A DNA stretch of 64,000 bases from Seleniivibrio woodruffii (GCF_004339245.1 NZ_SMGG01000004.1:620001-684000); one strand, 5' to 3'; numbered from the stretch's first letter, positions 27,839-37,122 are shown. The notes: generated from the sequence alone by a model not told the origin. Made by a program: numbers and translations.

Positions 27839-28834
27839 TTATTGCTTCTGGTTAACGTTCACCTTCTCCCTGTGTTCGTCATAGGTGACGCTGAAGGTGT
27901 GTCTGCGGTTTTTGTCTGCAACGAAATACAGATAATCAGTGGCTGCGGGGCTCAAAGCCGCCTCAATGGCCATCTTTGTTGGGTTGCAGATGGGTGTGGG
28001 GGGCAGTCCGCCTTTGCGGTAGGTGTTGTAGGGGTTGGAGGGATCCTGAAGGTCACGCTTTCTCAGGTTTCCGTCAAAATCCGGCATAAGGCCGTATATA
28101 ACTGTGGGATCGGCCTGAAGGCGCATCCCTTTTTTAAGCCTGTTGTGGTAAACGGAGGAAATCAGCGGAGCCTCGGATGAATCATAGGTCTCCTTCTGAA
28201 TTATGGATGCCAGAATGATTATGTCGTTAACCGACATTCCAAGTGCCGCCGCCCTGCTCTCGATATCCGCAGGAAGCTGTTTTTTAAAATAGAAATAGAG
28301 CGTCTTTATGACGGTTTTCGGTTTTGTCAGCGGTTCGAAAGTGTAGGTACTGGGGTAAAGGTAGCCCTCCAGACTCTCCAGATTCTGTCCGGTCAGCTCA
28401 TAAATATACTGCGGGTCACGGGTCAGCCGGAAAAACTCCTCTCCGTCGTCAACAACGAAACGCCCCACCCTCTTTGACATATCATAGGTGTTGAAGCCCT
28501 CCGGAAAGGTTATCTTCATCACCGACTGCCTGCCGAGAATTATCATATCCAGAAAATCTTTAAGGGGGGTGTCCTCAACCTTGTAGTACCCGAACTTCAT
28601 GTTCAGGTCTATCTCTTTCATGCGGATGAGATATTGACGGAACAGGGGCGGAGTGTCGAGCTTCGCAATCACGTTTTCATACATAAAATTAAATCCGTTC
28701 CCCTTGGGGATGGATATTTCAGCCGTTATTCTGGTGTTGTTGATGAAGTCCTCGCACTTCACCGTCCAGAGACCGAACGATGCCGTAGCGAGGAACATCA
28801 CAACCGTGAATGCGATAAAAGCAATTTTATACAT
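27839..28834 (-). CDS. mltG: endolytic murein transglycosylase MltG
   Basis: A 331-residue YceG-family enzyme anchored by one N-terminal membrane segment. The LysM-like part precedes the catalytic domain with ILASIIQKETYDSSEAPLIS (catalytic glutamate), VYHNRLKKGMRLQADPTVIY and YNTYRKGGLPPTPICNP. It cleaves nascent glycan strands and so limits their length. The ATG overlaps the carA stop by one base. Confidence 0.95.
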   Translation of the reverse strand: MYKIAFIAFTVVMFLATASFGLWTVKCEDFINNTRITAEISIPKGNGFNFMYENVIAKLDTPPLFRQYLIRMKEIDLNMKFGYYKVEDTPLKDFLDMIILGRQSVMKITFPEGFNTYDMSKRVGRFVVDDGEEFFRLTRDPQYIYELTGQNLESLEGYLYPSTYTFEPLTKPKTVIKTLYFYFKKQLPADIESRAAALGMSVNDIIILASIIQKETYDSSEAPLISSVYHNRLKKGMRLQADPTVIYGLMPDFDGNLRKRDLQDPSNPYNTYRKGGLPPTPICNPTKMAIEAALSPAATDYLYFVADKNRRHTFSVTYDEHREKVNVNQKQ

Positions 28835-29958
28835 TATGCACTTTTATGTTTATCAATCATTTCCACAAAACGTTCGAACAGGTATGTAGCATCCTGCGGG
28901 CCGGGGCCGTTTTCGGGGTGGTACTGAACGGAGAACATGGGGTGAACCTTGTGTTTAAGGCCTTCCACTGTCTTGTCGTTCAGGTTTATGTGGGTCACTT
29001 CCACCTGATCGCCGAGGCTTTCAACGTCAACAGCGAAGCAGTGGTTCTGAGCAGTTATTTCAACTTTACCCGTCTCGAAGTCTTTAACGGGCTGGTTTCC
29101 GCCGTGGTGACCGAATTTCAGTTTATATGTCTTTCCGCCCATGGCCAGTCCGAGGATCTGGTTTCCGAGGCAGATGCCGAATACAGGGTATTTGCCGATG
29201 AGCTTTTTCGCAAGCTCGATGGCATATTTAACAGGTTCGGGGTCGCCGGGGCCGTTCGAAAGAAATACGCCGTCGGGTTTAAGAGCGTCTATCTCTTCGA
29301 ATGTGGTGTTTGCGGGGACGACTGTCACTTCACAGCCCATATCAGCAAAGTATCTGAGGATGTTCTTTTTGATGCCGAAGTCAACTGCAACTATATGTCT
29401 TGAGGGGTTCACAACGTCTGTGTAGCCCTCTTCCAGAGTCCATGTTTTCTGAGTCCATTTGTACGGTTTTTTGCATGTAACGTGCTGAACGTAGTCCTGA
29501 CCTTCGATGCTTTTGATGGCAGCGGCCATTGCTTTCAGCTTCTCAACGTCTTCTGTCTCCGTGCTGATGATGGCGTTCATTGAGCCCTGCTCACGGATGT
29601 GGCGAACCAGCATTCTGGTGTCGATGCCCTCGATGCCTATCACGTTCTGCTCTTTCAGGAAATCGCCGAGGCTTTTGTCCGCTCTGTAGTTTGAGTATAT
29701 GTTGCTGTATTCCTTAACTATAAAGGCCGACAGCCATACCTTGTCGGATTCGAAATCCTCGCTGTTGATTCCGTAGTTGCCGATGAGCGGATATGTCATG
29801 GCCACCATCTGCCCATAGTATGACGGGTCGGTGAGGATCTCCTGATAGCCTGTTATGGATGTATTGAAAACAACCTCACCTTCGCAGGTGCCGTCTGCGC
29901 CGAATGACGTACCCTCGAAAACAGTGCCGTCGGAAAGAACCAAGTATGCTTTTTTCAT
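28834..29958 (-). CDS. carA: carbamoyl-phosphate synthase small subunit
   Basis: A 374-residue glutaminase subunit supplying ammonia to CarB for pyrimidine and arginine synthesis. The N-terminal part has VLSDGTVFEGTSFGA and TSITGYQEILTDPSYYGQ; the glutamine amidotransferase has PVFGICLGNQILGLA (nucleophile cysteine) and FSVQYHPENGPGP (histidine, glutamate). I chose ATG 29958; the in-frame extension upstream has no family similarity. carB is not in the window. Confidence 0.95.
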   Translation of the reverse strand: MKKAYLVLSDGTVFEGTSFGADGTCEGEVVFNTSITGYQEILTDPSYYGQMVAMTYPLIGNYGINSEDFESDKVWLSAFIVKEYSNIYSNYRADKSLGDFLKEQNVIGIEGIDTRMLVRHIREQGSMNAIISTETEDVEKLKAMAAAIKSIEGQDYVQHVTCKKPYKWTQKTWTLEEGYTDVVNPSRHIVAVDFGIKKNILRYFADMGCEVTVVPANTTFEEIDALKPDGVFLSNGPGDPEPVKYAIELAKKLIGKYPVFGICLGNQILGLAMGGKTYKLKFGHHGGNQPVKDFETGKVEITAQNHCFAVDVESLGDQVEVTHINLNDKTVEGLKHKVHPMFSVQYHPENGPGPQDATYLFERFVEMIDKHKSA

Positions 29959-30060
29959 TAACTCTCTACCTCGTTTTATGCTGACTAGGATTCTATGTCT
30001 TTTTTTAAAAAGTGCAACCCTATTTACAGTGGATTGGCACATAAAAAATACTTAGCATTT

Positions 30061-30154
30061 TAAGCCTCCCTTTAGCAAAGGGAGGTCTGGAGGGATTTAC
30101 ATTTGATATTAAGAAAATCCACCCCGACCCTCCTTTGCCGAAGGAGGGAGAAGA
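30061..30154. repeat. dispersed repeat, family 2 (two-arm copy)
   Basis: Left arm: CCTCCCTTT-AGC-AAAGGGAGG then GGGATTTACATT. A short AT spacer follows, then the right arm AAAATCCACCCCGACCC, TCCTTT-GCCG-AAGGAGGG and AGAA. The same architecture recurs at 47054-47151. It lies between carA and the GAPDH gene. Confidence 0.75.
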
Positions 30155-30215
30155 ACGGTAAAATTTCTGCTCAGAACCGACAACGCAGAAATGCGACGGT
30201 TATAAGCAGAAAAAA

Positions 30216-30236
30216 GCCGGAGTCAAAAACTCCGGC
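30216..30236 (-). terminator. terminator of the GAPDH gene
   Basis: An 8-bp stem GCCGGAGT/ACTCCGGC with a five-base loop, followed on the minus strand by TTTTTT. It is 10 bases past the stop codon. Confidence 0.85.
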
Positions 30237-30245
30237 TTCATAATA

Positions 30246-31691
30246 TTAATAGAATGCGGGATAGGTCTTCAACCTGAATCCGCACATGTATTCAGCGATA
30301 CGGTTAACCTGACGGCTGTATCCGTATTCGTTATCGTACCAAACATAGAGCACAGCCCTGTTGCCGTCGGCTATTGTGGCCAGACCGTCAACGATTCCTG
30401 TTGACTTGTTACCTACGAAGTCAGAGGAAACAACCTCCGGGCTGTTGACATAGGCTATCTGGTCTGTGAGGTTCGAGTTAAGGGACATATCACGGATATA
30501 ACCGTTAATCTCGTCCACAGTGGCCTTGTTTTCAAGCGTAAGGTTAAGGATGGCCAGAGAGACGTTGGGTGTGGGGACACGGATTGCGTTCCCTGTCAGC
30601 TTGCCCTTAAGCTCAGGCAGAGCCTTGGCGACAGCCTTTGCGGCTCCTGTCTCTGTGATGACCATGTTAAGGGGTGCACTTCTGCCCCTTCTCTCTTTTT
30701 TGTGATAGTTGTCTATCAGGTTCTGGTCGTTGGTGAACGAGTGGCATGTTTCAACGTGGCCGTTAACTATGCCGAACCTGTCCTGAATTATCTTAAGGAC
30801 GGGGACAATTGCGTTGGTCGTGCAGCTTGCCGCTGTTATTATCTTATCTGTAGATTTGATATCACTGTGGTTTATGCCGTATACGACGTTGGGCAGGGTT
30901 CCTTTGCCGGGAGCGGTAAGGATTACTTTGTCAACGCCTTTTGACTGAAGGTGAAGCCCCAGTCCCTCTTCTGTTGACCATTTGCCGGTGTTGTCGATTA
31001 CAAGGGCATTGTTTATGCCGTACTGGGTATAGTCGACCTTGTCGGGGCCTTCGGAAGCTATGAACTTCACATAGTTCCCGTTAACGATGATAGCGTCCTC
31101 TTCCTCAACAACAATGATGTTGCCTTCGAAAGCTCCGTGGACGGAGTCTCTGCGCAGAAGGCTGGCACGCTTTGCGATGTCCATCTTCTCGCCTTTGCGG
31201 ATAACCACCGCACGCAGACGAAGGCCAGTGCCGAATCTGGAACGGCTTATGATGATCCGTGCCATAAGACGTCCGATACGGCCGAAACCGTAAAGCACAA
31301 CGTCTTTTGCTTCCGGCTCTTCAAAGTCGGACGTTGTTATCTCCGCGAGTTCCTGTTTCACAAAGTTTTCAAGAGAAACAGACTTGTCGGTCTTCTCATA
31401 TTTTGCGTAAAGTTTGCCTATGTCCACTGTTGCGGGCTTTGTTTCCAGAGTAGCCACTACATCCAGATAGGGTTTGGTTTCTCTCACTGAAAGCTCACGG
31501 TCAAGGATCAGCCTTGCATACCTGTGGCTTTTCATTATCTGTATTGCGTTCTTTCTGACCAGAGACTGCCCGAAGAGTCTGATCACAACGCCTTTCTGCT
31601 TGTAAAGCCTTGTAATCACGGGAACCATTTCGTTCGCAATCTCTTCGCGCTCTGTCCAGTCTTTCATGTAGGCATCAATAGCCGCTTTCAT
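30246..31691 (-). CDS. gap: glyceraldehyde-3-phosphate dehydrogenase, long form
   Basis: A 481-residue enzyme. The C-terminal 350 residues are a type I GAPDH with the NAD-binding VVLYGFGRIGRLMAR and the catalytic cysteine in TAASCTTNAIVP, then RRGRSAPLNMV and WYDNEYGYSRQVNRI. About 125 extra N-terminal residues are helical and charged, as in the roughly 480-residue GAPDH subgroup seen in various Gram-negative bacteria. It interconverts glyceraldehyde-3-phosphate and 1,3-bisphosphoglycerate. ATG 31691 was chosen because AAGGAG lies before it. Confidence 0.93.
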   Translation of the reverse strand: MKAAIDAYMKDWTEREEIANEMVPVITRLYKQKGVVIRLFGQSLVRKNAIQIMKSHRYARLILDRELSVRETKPYLDVVATLETKPATVDIGKLYAKYEKTDKSVSLENFVKQELAEITTSDFEEPEAKDVVLYGFGRIGRLMARIIISRSRFGTGLRLRAVVIRKGEKMDIAKRASLLRRDSVHGAFEGNIIVVEEEDAIIVNGNYVKFIASEGPDKVDYTQYGINNALVIDNTGKWSTEEGLGLHLQSKGVDKVILTAPGKGTLPNVVYGINHSDIKSTDKIITAASCTTNAIVPVLKIIQDRFGIVNGHVETCHSFTNDQNLIDNYHKKERRGRSAPLNMVITETGAAKAVAKALPELKGKLTGNAIRVPTPNVSLAILNLTLENKATVDEINGYIRDMSLNSNLTDQIAYVNSPEVVSSDFVGNKSTGIVDGLATIADGNRAVLYVWYDNEYGYSRQVNRIAEYMCGFRLKTYPAFY

Positions 31692-31852
31692 GATCAACTC
31701 CTTAAAAGTAATAAGCACATTTCAATAATGTTTGGCTCATTAAATATTATTTTTGCAAAAAACTGAACTAAAAAAACAGTAAACATCAAATTTCCTGTTT
31801 GATTTTCCGATGCAATGAATATAATGACCGAAATCATTTCACAGGAGAAAAT

Positions 31853-32272
31853 ATGAGAAGAGACATTCAGAGAGCCTTTACCGTTGTTGTGGCGGCAGTG
31901 CTCATTCTTTTTGCGGCACACACAAGCGCACTGGCGGCACAGGATCAGCCCCTTACACCCGCTCTGGCGGCTTCTAAAGTCAAAATTATCGACATCCGTA
32001 CAGAAAAAGAGTGGAAAGACACAGGCATCCTTCAGGGTTCCTACACCATCACATATTTTGACGACAACGGAAACGTTAACCCCAATTTCTTCGCACAGAT
32101 CGACAAAGTGGTTAAAAAGAACGAAACATTCGGAATCATCTGCCGTTCAGGCAACAGAACAGGCAAAGTCATAGGCCTGCTGAAAGAAAAAGGCTATGTT
32201 AACGCTTTCGACGTTCTCGGCGGACTTAAGGAAGGAAAAAACAACGGCCTCGTATACGTTCCTTACAAATAA
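31853..32272 (+). CDS. exported rhodanese-like protein
   Basis: A 139-residue periplasmic protein: signal peptide of about 29 residues, then one rhodanese domain with KIIDIRTEKEW and the active-site loop CRSGNRTGKV (Cys97). The six-residue loop fits a sulfurtransferase that handles sulfane sulfur. The start at 31853 has AGGAG before it. Divergent from gap, and 184 bases upstream of glyA. Confidence 0.9.
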   Translation: MRRDIQRAFTVVVAAVLILFAAHTSALAAQDQPLTPALAASKVKIIDIRTEKEWKDTGILQGSYTITYFDDNGNVNPNFFAQIDKVVKKNETFGIICRSGNRTGKVIGLLKEKGYVNAFDVLGGLKEGKNNGLVYVPYK

Positions 32273-32310
32273 ATCATTTGACAAGCGGACAGGAATTTAT
32301 TACAAGAAGG

Positions 32311-32393
32311 GCGAACCCCATGACTGACGCAAATTAAGGAGGATCACCTCCGGGAAGTGGGGAGTATAACTACTAAAGCCGTGCGTCTGGGCT
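32311..32393 (+). ncRNA. ZTP (pfl) riboswitch upstream of glyA
   Basis: Key elements of the pfl motif are present in order: CCCCA (32316) pairing with TGGGG (32358), the conserved TGACTGACGC between them, the internal hairpin GGAGG/CCTCC, the GGGAAG block, and the 3' element GCCGTGCGTCTGGGC that forms the pseudoknot. ZTP riboswitches sense the folate-stress purine precursor ZMP/ZTP and control one-carbon genes such as glyA, which is directly downstream. The 3' element overlaps the terminator stem, which fits transcriptional control. Confidence 0.88.
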
Positions 32394-32427
32394 GTTCACA
32401 ATGATGAACCGTCCGGACGCTTTTTTT
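32383..32427 (+). terminator. expression-platform terminator of the ZTP riboswitch
   Basis: GCGTCTGGGCTGTTCA pairs with the later GAACCGTCCGGACGC with few mismatches, followed by seven Ts. The 5' half is part of the aptamer's pseudoknot element, so ligand binding and terminator formation are mutually exclusive. Confidence 0.85.
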
Positions 32428-32456
32428 GTTTTCGGACACTTAAGGAGGCTTTTTCA

Positions 32457-33701
32457 ATGGAAAATCTCAAAAATTTCGATCCTCAGCTTTATGATCTCAT
32501 TAAAAAAGAGGAAGAGAGACAGATCGACAAGATCCGTATGATCGCATCTGAAAACTACGTTTCTCAGGCGGTTCTGGACGCCACAGGCACAGTTCTCACA
32601 AACAAATACTCAGAAGGCTACCCCGGCAAAAGATACTATGAAGGTCAGCAGTTCATCGACCCCATCGAAGTGATGGCAATTGAACGTGCGAAAGAGCTTT
32701 TCGGTGCGGAACATGCAAACGTTCAGCCCTATTCCGGCTCACCCGCAAACCTTGCGGTTTACCTTGCCTTCGTCAAACCCGGCGAAACAGTTCTCGGCAT
32801 GGCTCTGCCCCACGGCGGACACCTTACCCACGGCTCACCCGTCAGCATCACAGGCAAATACTTCAACATCGTTTCCTACGAACTTGATAAAGAAACAGGT
32901 CTGCTGAACTACGACACAATCAGAAAGCTGGCGATCGAACACCAGCCCAAAATGATAATCGCAGGTCACTCCGCATATCCCCGTCAGCTGGATTTCGCAA
33001 AATTCAGAGAGATAGCTGACGAAGTCGGCGCAATCCTGTTTGTTGATATGGCTCACTTCGCAGGTCTTGTGGCAGGCGGCGCACACCCCAACCCCGTTCC
33101 CTATGCGGACGTTGTCAGCACCACAACCCACAAAACCCTCAGAGGCCCCAGAGGCGGCATGCTCCTCTGCAAAGAAAAACATGCGGCGGCCATCGACAAG
33201 GCCGTTTTCCCCGGTCTTCAGGGCGGTCCCCACAACCACACAACAGCAGGAATCGCTGTGGCTCTGAAAGAGGCTATGCAGCCTGAGTTCAAGGCTTATG
33301 CCGAGAACATCTGCAAAAACGCAAAAACAATGGCCACAGAGCTTAAAGGTTACGGATTCAATCTTGTTACAGGCGGAACCGACAACCACCTTCTGCTCAT
33401 CGACCTTACAAACAAGAACGTAACAGGCAAACAGGCCGCAAAAGCTCTGGACAAGGCCGGACTTGTGCTTAACTACAACTCTGTGCCCTATGACACACGC
33501 AAGCCCTTCGATCCCTCAGGCATCAGACTGGGTCTTGCCGCTGTAACCTCCAGAGGTTTCGGCGAGGAAGAGGTTAAAAAGACCGCTGCGTGGATGAACA
33601 AAGTTATCGAAAATTTCGAGAATGAAGCTCTTCTCGATGAAATCGCCAAAGAGGTTAAGGATCTTTGCAGAAAGTTCCCTCCTCCCGGCCTTGCATACTA
33701 A
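32457..33701 (+). CDS. glyA: serine hydroxymethyltransferase
   Basis: A 414-residue PLP enzyme interconverting serine and glycine with transfer of a one-carbon unit to tetrahydrofolate. Motifs: SENYVSQAVLDATGTVLTNKYSEGYPGKRYY, NVQPYSGSPANLAVY, and the PLP lysine in STTTHKTLRGPRGG. Length equals the family. GGAGG precedes the ATG and a ZTP riboswitch controls the leader. Confidence 0.98.
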   Translation: MENLKNFDPQLYDLIKKEEERQIDKIRMIASENYVSQAVLDATGTVLTNKYSEGYPGKRYYEGQQFIDPIEVMAIERAKELFGAEHANVQPYSGSPANLAVYLAFVKPGETVLGMALPHGGHLTHGSPVSITGKYFNIVSYELDKETGLLNYDTIRKLAIEHQPKMIIAGHSAYPRQLDFAKFREIADEVGAILFVDMAHFAGLVAGGAHPNPVPYADVVSTTTHKTLRGPRGGMLLCKEKHAAAIDKAVFPGLQGGPHNHTTAGIAVALKEAMQPEFKAYAENICKNAKTMATELKGYGFNLVTGGTDNHLLLIDLTNKNVTGKQAAKALDKAGLVLNYNSVPYDTRKPFDPSGIRLGLAAVTSRGFGEEEVKKTAAWMNKVIENFENEALLDEIAKEVKDLCRKFPPPGLAY

Positions 33702-33714
33702 ACCTAACATCTGA

Positions 33715-33784
33715 AAGCGGAAGGTTTTTTACCTTCCGTTCCGGTCAGACGGAGCGGAGGGTTTCTCACCTTCCGCTTTTTTCC
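33715..33784 (+). terminator. terminator of glyA
   Basis: Two overlapping hairpins: GCGGAAGGT/ACCTTCCGT with a T-rich loop, and a second GCGGAGG/CCTTCCGC ending in TTTTTT. The first strand can also pair with the last, giving a longer alternative structure. Confidence 0.75.
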
Positions 33785-33826
33785 GTTTAATATTATTATT
33801 TATTTTTTTCAGGGGAGATCTTTGAA

Positions 33827-34117
33827 GTGTCTTTATATCTCATAATCCAGACAGAACAGATTACCGACGAAGCCATGTATCAGAAGTACACATCCAGAGC
33901 CAGACCCATCATCGAATCATACGGCGGAGAATATCTCGCATCAACAACGGACATAATAGCAGTCAGCAAGAACTGGAGGCCGGAAAGAGCCGTAATAATC
34001 CGGTTTCCCGACAGAAAGGCATACGAAGACTGCTTCGCATCAAACGAATATCACGGCATAATCCATCTGCGCTCGAAAGCGATAATAGGAAAAGCTATAG
34101 CTGTTGAAGGCCTTTAG
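33827..34117 (+). CDS. DUF1330 family protein
   Basis: A 96-residue ferredoxin-like-fold protein matching DUF1330 (TDEAMYQKYTSRARPIIESYGGEYLAS, then RAVIIRFPDRKAYEDCFASNEY). The family is a dimeric alpha-beta barrel with no agreed function. The start is GTG, with GGGGAG about ten bases upstream. Its stop overlaps the convergent hemolysin III gene. Confidence 0.85.
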   Translation: MSLYLIIQTEQITDEAMYQKYTSRARPIIESYGGEYLASTTDIIAVSKNWRPERAVIIRFPDRKAYEDCFASNEYHGIIHLRSKAIIGKAIAVEGL

Positions 34118-34761
34118 GGGTTTATCCAGAGGATGTAGAGCACCATCGTCATAAAGTGGCATGTGCTGCCCGCAAGGACGAAGAAGTGCCATATCTCATG
34201 GAACCCGAAGTGTTTTGAAAAGTTCGGACGCTTAAGGGCATAGACCACTGCGCCGATAGTGTAGAACAGTCCGCCCGCAACCAGCCAGAGCACGCCGCCG
34301 GTGGGTATGTTCTTTACTATGGGATAGATGGCCACAACGCTTATCCAGCCCATGATAATGTATATCACTGTGGATATCACTCTGGGAGCGTGGATGAAGA
34401 ACAGTTTAAAGAATATTCCGAGGACAGCCATTCCCCACACAACGCCGAAAATGCTCCATCCCCAGCCGCCTCTCAGCGGAATCAGACAGAAGGGCGTATA
34501 GGTTCCCGCTATCATCATGAAAATCATAACGTGGTCAACTTTTTTCAGTCTTCTCGTTCCCGTTTCGCCAAGGTTGAAGATATGGTACGCCGCACTGGCC
34601 AGATAAAGCAGGGTCATGCTGGCTCCATAGATTGAGAAGGACACGATGTGCCACACTGTGGCGTAATACGACGAGAGCACAACCAGAACCGTTAGAGCGG
34701 CCAGTGAAAAAATAGCTCCGACAAGATGTGATATACCGCTAACAGGATCTTTAATGGTCAT
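34114..34761 (-). CDS. hemolysin III/PAQR family membrane protein
   Basis: A 215-residue protein with seven membrane segments. It shows the family's metal-site pattern: SGISHLVGAIFS at the start, AAYHIFN in the middle with DHVMIFMMIAGTYTPF, and GFHEIWHFFVLAGSTCHFMTM at the end, supplying the histidines. PAQR homologues are hydrolases or receptors; bacterial members affect membrane fluidity. Confidence 0.92.
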   Translation of the reverse strand: MTIKDPVSGISHLVGAIFSLAALTVLVVLSSYYATVWHIVSFSIYGASMTLLYLASAAYHIFNLGETGTRRLKKVDHVMIFMMIAGTYTPFCLIPLRGGWGWSIFGVVWGMAVLGIFFKLFFIHAPRVISTVIYIIMGWISVVAIYPIVKNIPTGGVLWLVAGGLFYTIGAVVYALKRPNFSKHFGFHEIWHFFVLAGSTCHFMTMVLYILWINP

Positions 34762-34894
34762 GCCTGCCTCCTTGAAACAATATGATACTGAGTCTCACTT
34801 AGTATAATATGTTCGTTTGCTAACCTGTTTGTCAATACAAAAAAAGGTTAAAAAGAACCTTTTTTATTAATTAACAAATGTTGATTAAAAAAGA

Positions 34895-34921
34895 ACCGCC
34901 GCCAAAAGCTCTGACGGCGGT
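34895..34921 (-). terminator. terminator of the DHH phosphoesterase gene
   Basis: ACCGCCG/CGGCGGT stem with a 13-base loop; on the minus strand it is followed by TTCTTTTTT. It lies 15 bases beyond the stop at 34936. Confidence 0.85.
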
Positions 34922-34935
34922 ACGTTGATGTTTTA

Positions 34936-35865
34936 TCAGCCGTCAGCGTTTATCTTTCTGACAATCTCGGCAAGCTTTTGTTCAGCAAAATCGTTATCGA
35001 CCTGACAGGTTCCGGCGTTCATATGTCCGCCGCCGCCGTAAGAAAGCATCAGTTCGCCGATGTTCGTTTTCGAGGTCTTATTGAAAATGGATTTTCCTGT
35101 GGCAAAGACCGTATTCTGCTTTTTCAGTCCCCACATAACATGGATTGATATGTTCTGCTCAGGGTACAGAGCATAGATTATGAATCTGTTTCCCGCATAG
35201 ATGGTGTCCTCGTTGCGAAGATCGAGCACAACAAGGTTTCCGTATACCTTCGCACATCTTTTTATCTGATCTTCAAAAAGTCTCTGCTGTTCGAAATACA
35301 GCTCCGCCCTCTCCTTCACATCCTCATCCTGCATGATATCGTCAATGGAGTGGTCTTTGCAGAGGTCTATAAGCTTCATCATAAGCTGATAGTTTGAGAT
35401 GCGGAAATCACGGAAACGGCCAAGCCCTGTTCTGGCGTCCATGAGGAAGTTCATCAGATCCCAGCCCTTGGGTTTCAGAACTTGCTCAAGGGTGAAGTTA
35501 GCAGAGTCGCCCCTGTCAACTGCCTCCATGATATCGTCGCCTATTTTGGGAAATCTCTCCTTTCCGCCGTAGTAGTTATAAACCACTCTGGCGGCGGAGG
35601 GAGCAGACGCCTCTATTATATGGTTGTCTTTTTTGCCCACACGGATGGTCTCGCTCAGGTGGTGATCGAACGCAAGGTGCACACCCTCAACGTAGGGCAG
35701 GTTTGTGGTGATGTCGTTATCGGTTATCTCCACCAGACCGTCCTGCATATCCTTGGGGTGAACAAATTTTATCTCATCAATAATATCCATGTCTTTCAGA
35801 AGCACGGCGCAAACCAGCCCGTCAAAGTCGCTTCTGGTGACCAGTCTGAACTTTTTATCAGCCAT
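34936..35865 (-). CDS. DHH-family phosphoesterase
   Basis: A 309-residue protein of the DHH superfamily. Metal-binding motifs are RSDFDGLVCAVLL, AFDHHLSE (the DHH box) and, in the C-terminal DHHA1 part, LSYGGGGHMNAG. Relatives hydrolyse short oligoribonucleotides, cyclic dinucleotides or polyphosphate; the specific substrate cannot be read here. It starts one base after mobA, whose 3' end holds its ribosome site (AAAGGAGAA). Confidence 0.88.
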   Translation of the reverse strand: MADKKFRLVTRSDFDGLVCAVLLKDMDIIDEIKFVHPKDMQDGLVEITDNDITTNLPYVEGVHLAFDHHLSETIRVGKKDNHIIEASAPSAARVVYNYYGGKERFPKIGDDIMEAVDRGDSANFTLEQVLKPKGWDLMNFLMDARTGLGRFRDFRISNYQLMMKLIDLCKDHSIDDIMQDEDVKERAELYFEQQRLFEDQIKRCAKVYGNLVVLDLRNEDTIYAGNRFIIYALYPEQNISIHVMWGLKKQNTVFATGKSIFNKTSKTNIGELMLSYGGGGHMNAGTCQVDNDFAEQKLAEIVRKINADG

Positions 35866-35866
35866 C

Positions 35867-36454
35867 CTATTCTCCTTTCAAATAATCCTGAGCCGCTGTC
35901 AGGTCATCCTTGGTATTTATATTTATAAACGATATTTTTTCATTTTCCGAGGCCAATATTTGACCTTCATCTAAATATACCACATCCGAAAGCGCAAATG
36001 CGTTCATCAGGCGGAAATTTCCTGCGGCTACCTGCTTCTCGAAAACTGGTATCATGGAAGGAGCATAGCAGGCATACAGAGGATGCGTCTTTCCATAGAT
36101 AACAGGCACAGCCGCATCATGCCCCTTGCAGGCGGCAAGAAGCTTTTCCGCATGTGCGGAATTTACCAGAGGGGTATCAGCCGCAACAACAAAAACCTCT
36201 TCACCGAAGTGCTTCAGCGCAGTCAGAATGCCTATCATCGGACACTGCTGTTCCTGCTCGTCCTGAACACAGGGCAGATCCAGAAATGAATATTTTCCGC
36301 AGTCCTTGGCAACAACGACAAGTCTGTCAGCCCATTTTCCAAGCTCCATCGCCGGATACTCGATGAGTCTGTGCCCGCCGATCACCTCCAAAGTCTTGTC
36401 AGAGTTAAATCTTCTGCTCTGGCCTCCCGCCATAATCGCTGCATTTCTAATCAT
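35867..36454 (-). CDS. mobA: molybdenum cofactor guanylyltransferase
   Basis: A 195-residue nucleotidyltransferase. The opening NAAIMAGGQSRRFNSDK is the GTP-binding loop, VVAADTPLVNSAHAEKLL carries the Mg2+ aspartate and FININTKDDL ends the fold. It attaches GMP to molybdopterin. Divergent from mobB with 76 bases between them, and upstream of the DHH gene. Confidence 0.88.
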   Translation of the reverse strand: MIRNAAIMAGGQSRRFNSDKTLEVIGGHRLIEYPAMELGKWADRLVVVAKDCGKYSFLDLPCVQDEQEQQCPMIGILTALKHFGEEVFVVAADTPLVNSAHAEKLLAACKGHDAAVPVIYGKTHPLYACYAPSMIPVFEKQVAAGNFRLMNAFALSDVVYLDEGQILASENEKISFININTKDDLTAAQDYLKGE

Positions 36455-36530
36455 TTACACAACCTTTCTTGCAATTTCGCTATTTTGAGACTAGATTCTA
36501 AAAACATATATACACCAACGGAGGAGTATT

Positions 36531-37031
36531 TTGAAACCTTTAGTATCTTTTGTGGGGACTTCCGGCTGCGGCAAAACCACTCTAATTGAGAAGGTGATTC
36601 CGCTGCTGACGGCAAAAGGCTACAACGTATCAACCGTTAAGCACGATGCCCACGACTTTCAGATGGACAAGGAGGGCAAGGACACCTGGAGACACAAAAA
36701 GGCGGGAGCCAGAGCCATTCTGATTTCCAACAAGGACAAGTTCGCAATGATATGTGATGTGGATAAAGAAAAATCCATCGACGAACTGACCGCAATGCTT
36801 CCCGACTACACCGACATTATAATAGCAGAAGGCTTCAAAAAGGAACTGCAAAAAAAGATCGAGGTGTTCAGAAGCGGCTATTCCACAAAACTGCAATGCG
36901 CCGAGGATGAAAACCTCATCGCCGTGGCAACTGACATGCCAGACAACCCTCAGGTTCAGGGCAGAAAACTGCTTGACCTCAACAATCCGCAGGAGATTGC
37001 GAACTTTATAATCGAAACAGCACTGAAATAG
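36531..37031 (+). CDS. mobB: molybdopterin-guanine dinucleotide biosynthesis adaptor MobB
   Basis: A 166-residue P-loop GTPase with the Walker motif VGTSGCGKTTLIEKVI, then VSTVKHDAHDFQMDKEGKDTWRH and IIIAEGFKKE, all typical of MobB. It assists MobA. The start is TTG, with GGAGGAG ahead of it. A family-1 repeat and a strong terminator follow. Confidence 0.92.
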   Translation: MKPLVSFVGTSGCGKTTLIEKVIPLLTAKGYNVSTVKHDAHDFQMDKEGKDTWRHKKAGARAILISNKDKFAMICDVDKEKSIDELTAMLPDYTDIIIAEGFKKELQKKIEVFRSGYSTKLQCAEDENLIAVATDMPDNPQVQGRKLLDLNNPQEIANFIIETALK

Positions 37032-37058
37032 GCTTTCGGCAAACCAGAAGAATCTGCC

Positions 37059-37122
37059 GTCACTCTGAGGCGCAGGCCGAAGAGTCTCAAACAAGAGATT
37101 CTTCATTACATTCAGAATGACG
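37059..37122. repeat. dispersed palindromic repeat, family 1
   Basis: Arms GTCACTCTGAGG...GAAGAGTCTC and AGAGATTCTTC...TCAGAATGAC, separated by a few bases. Located between mobB and its terminator. Confidence 0.75.

Noticed and set aside
29959-30042. 28-residue extension of CarA
   Set aside because: It has no resemblance to CarA and the ATG at 29958 begins the conserved domain.
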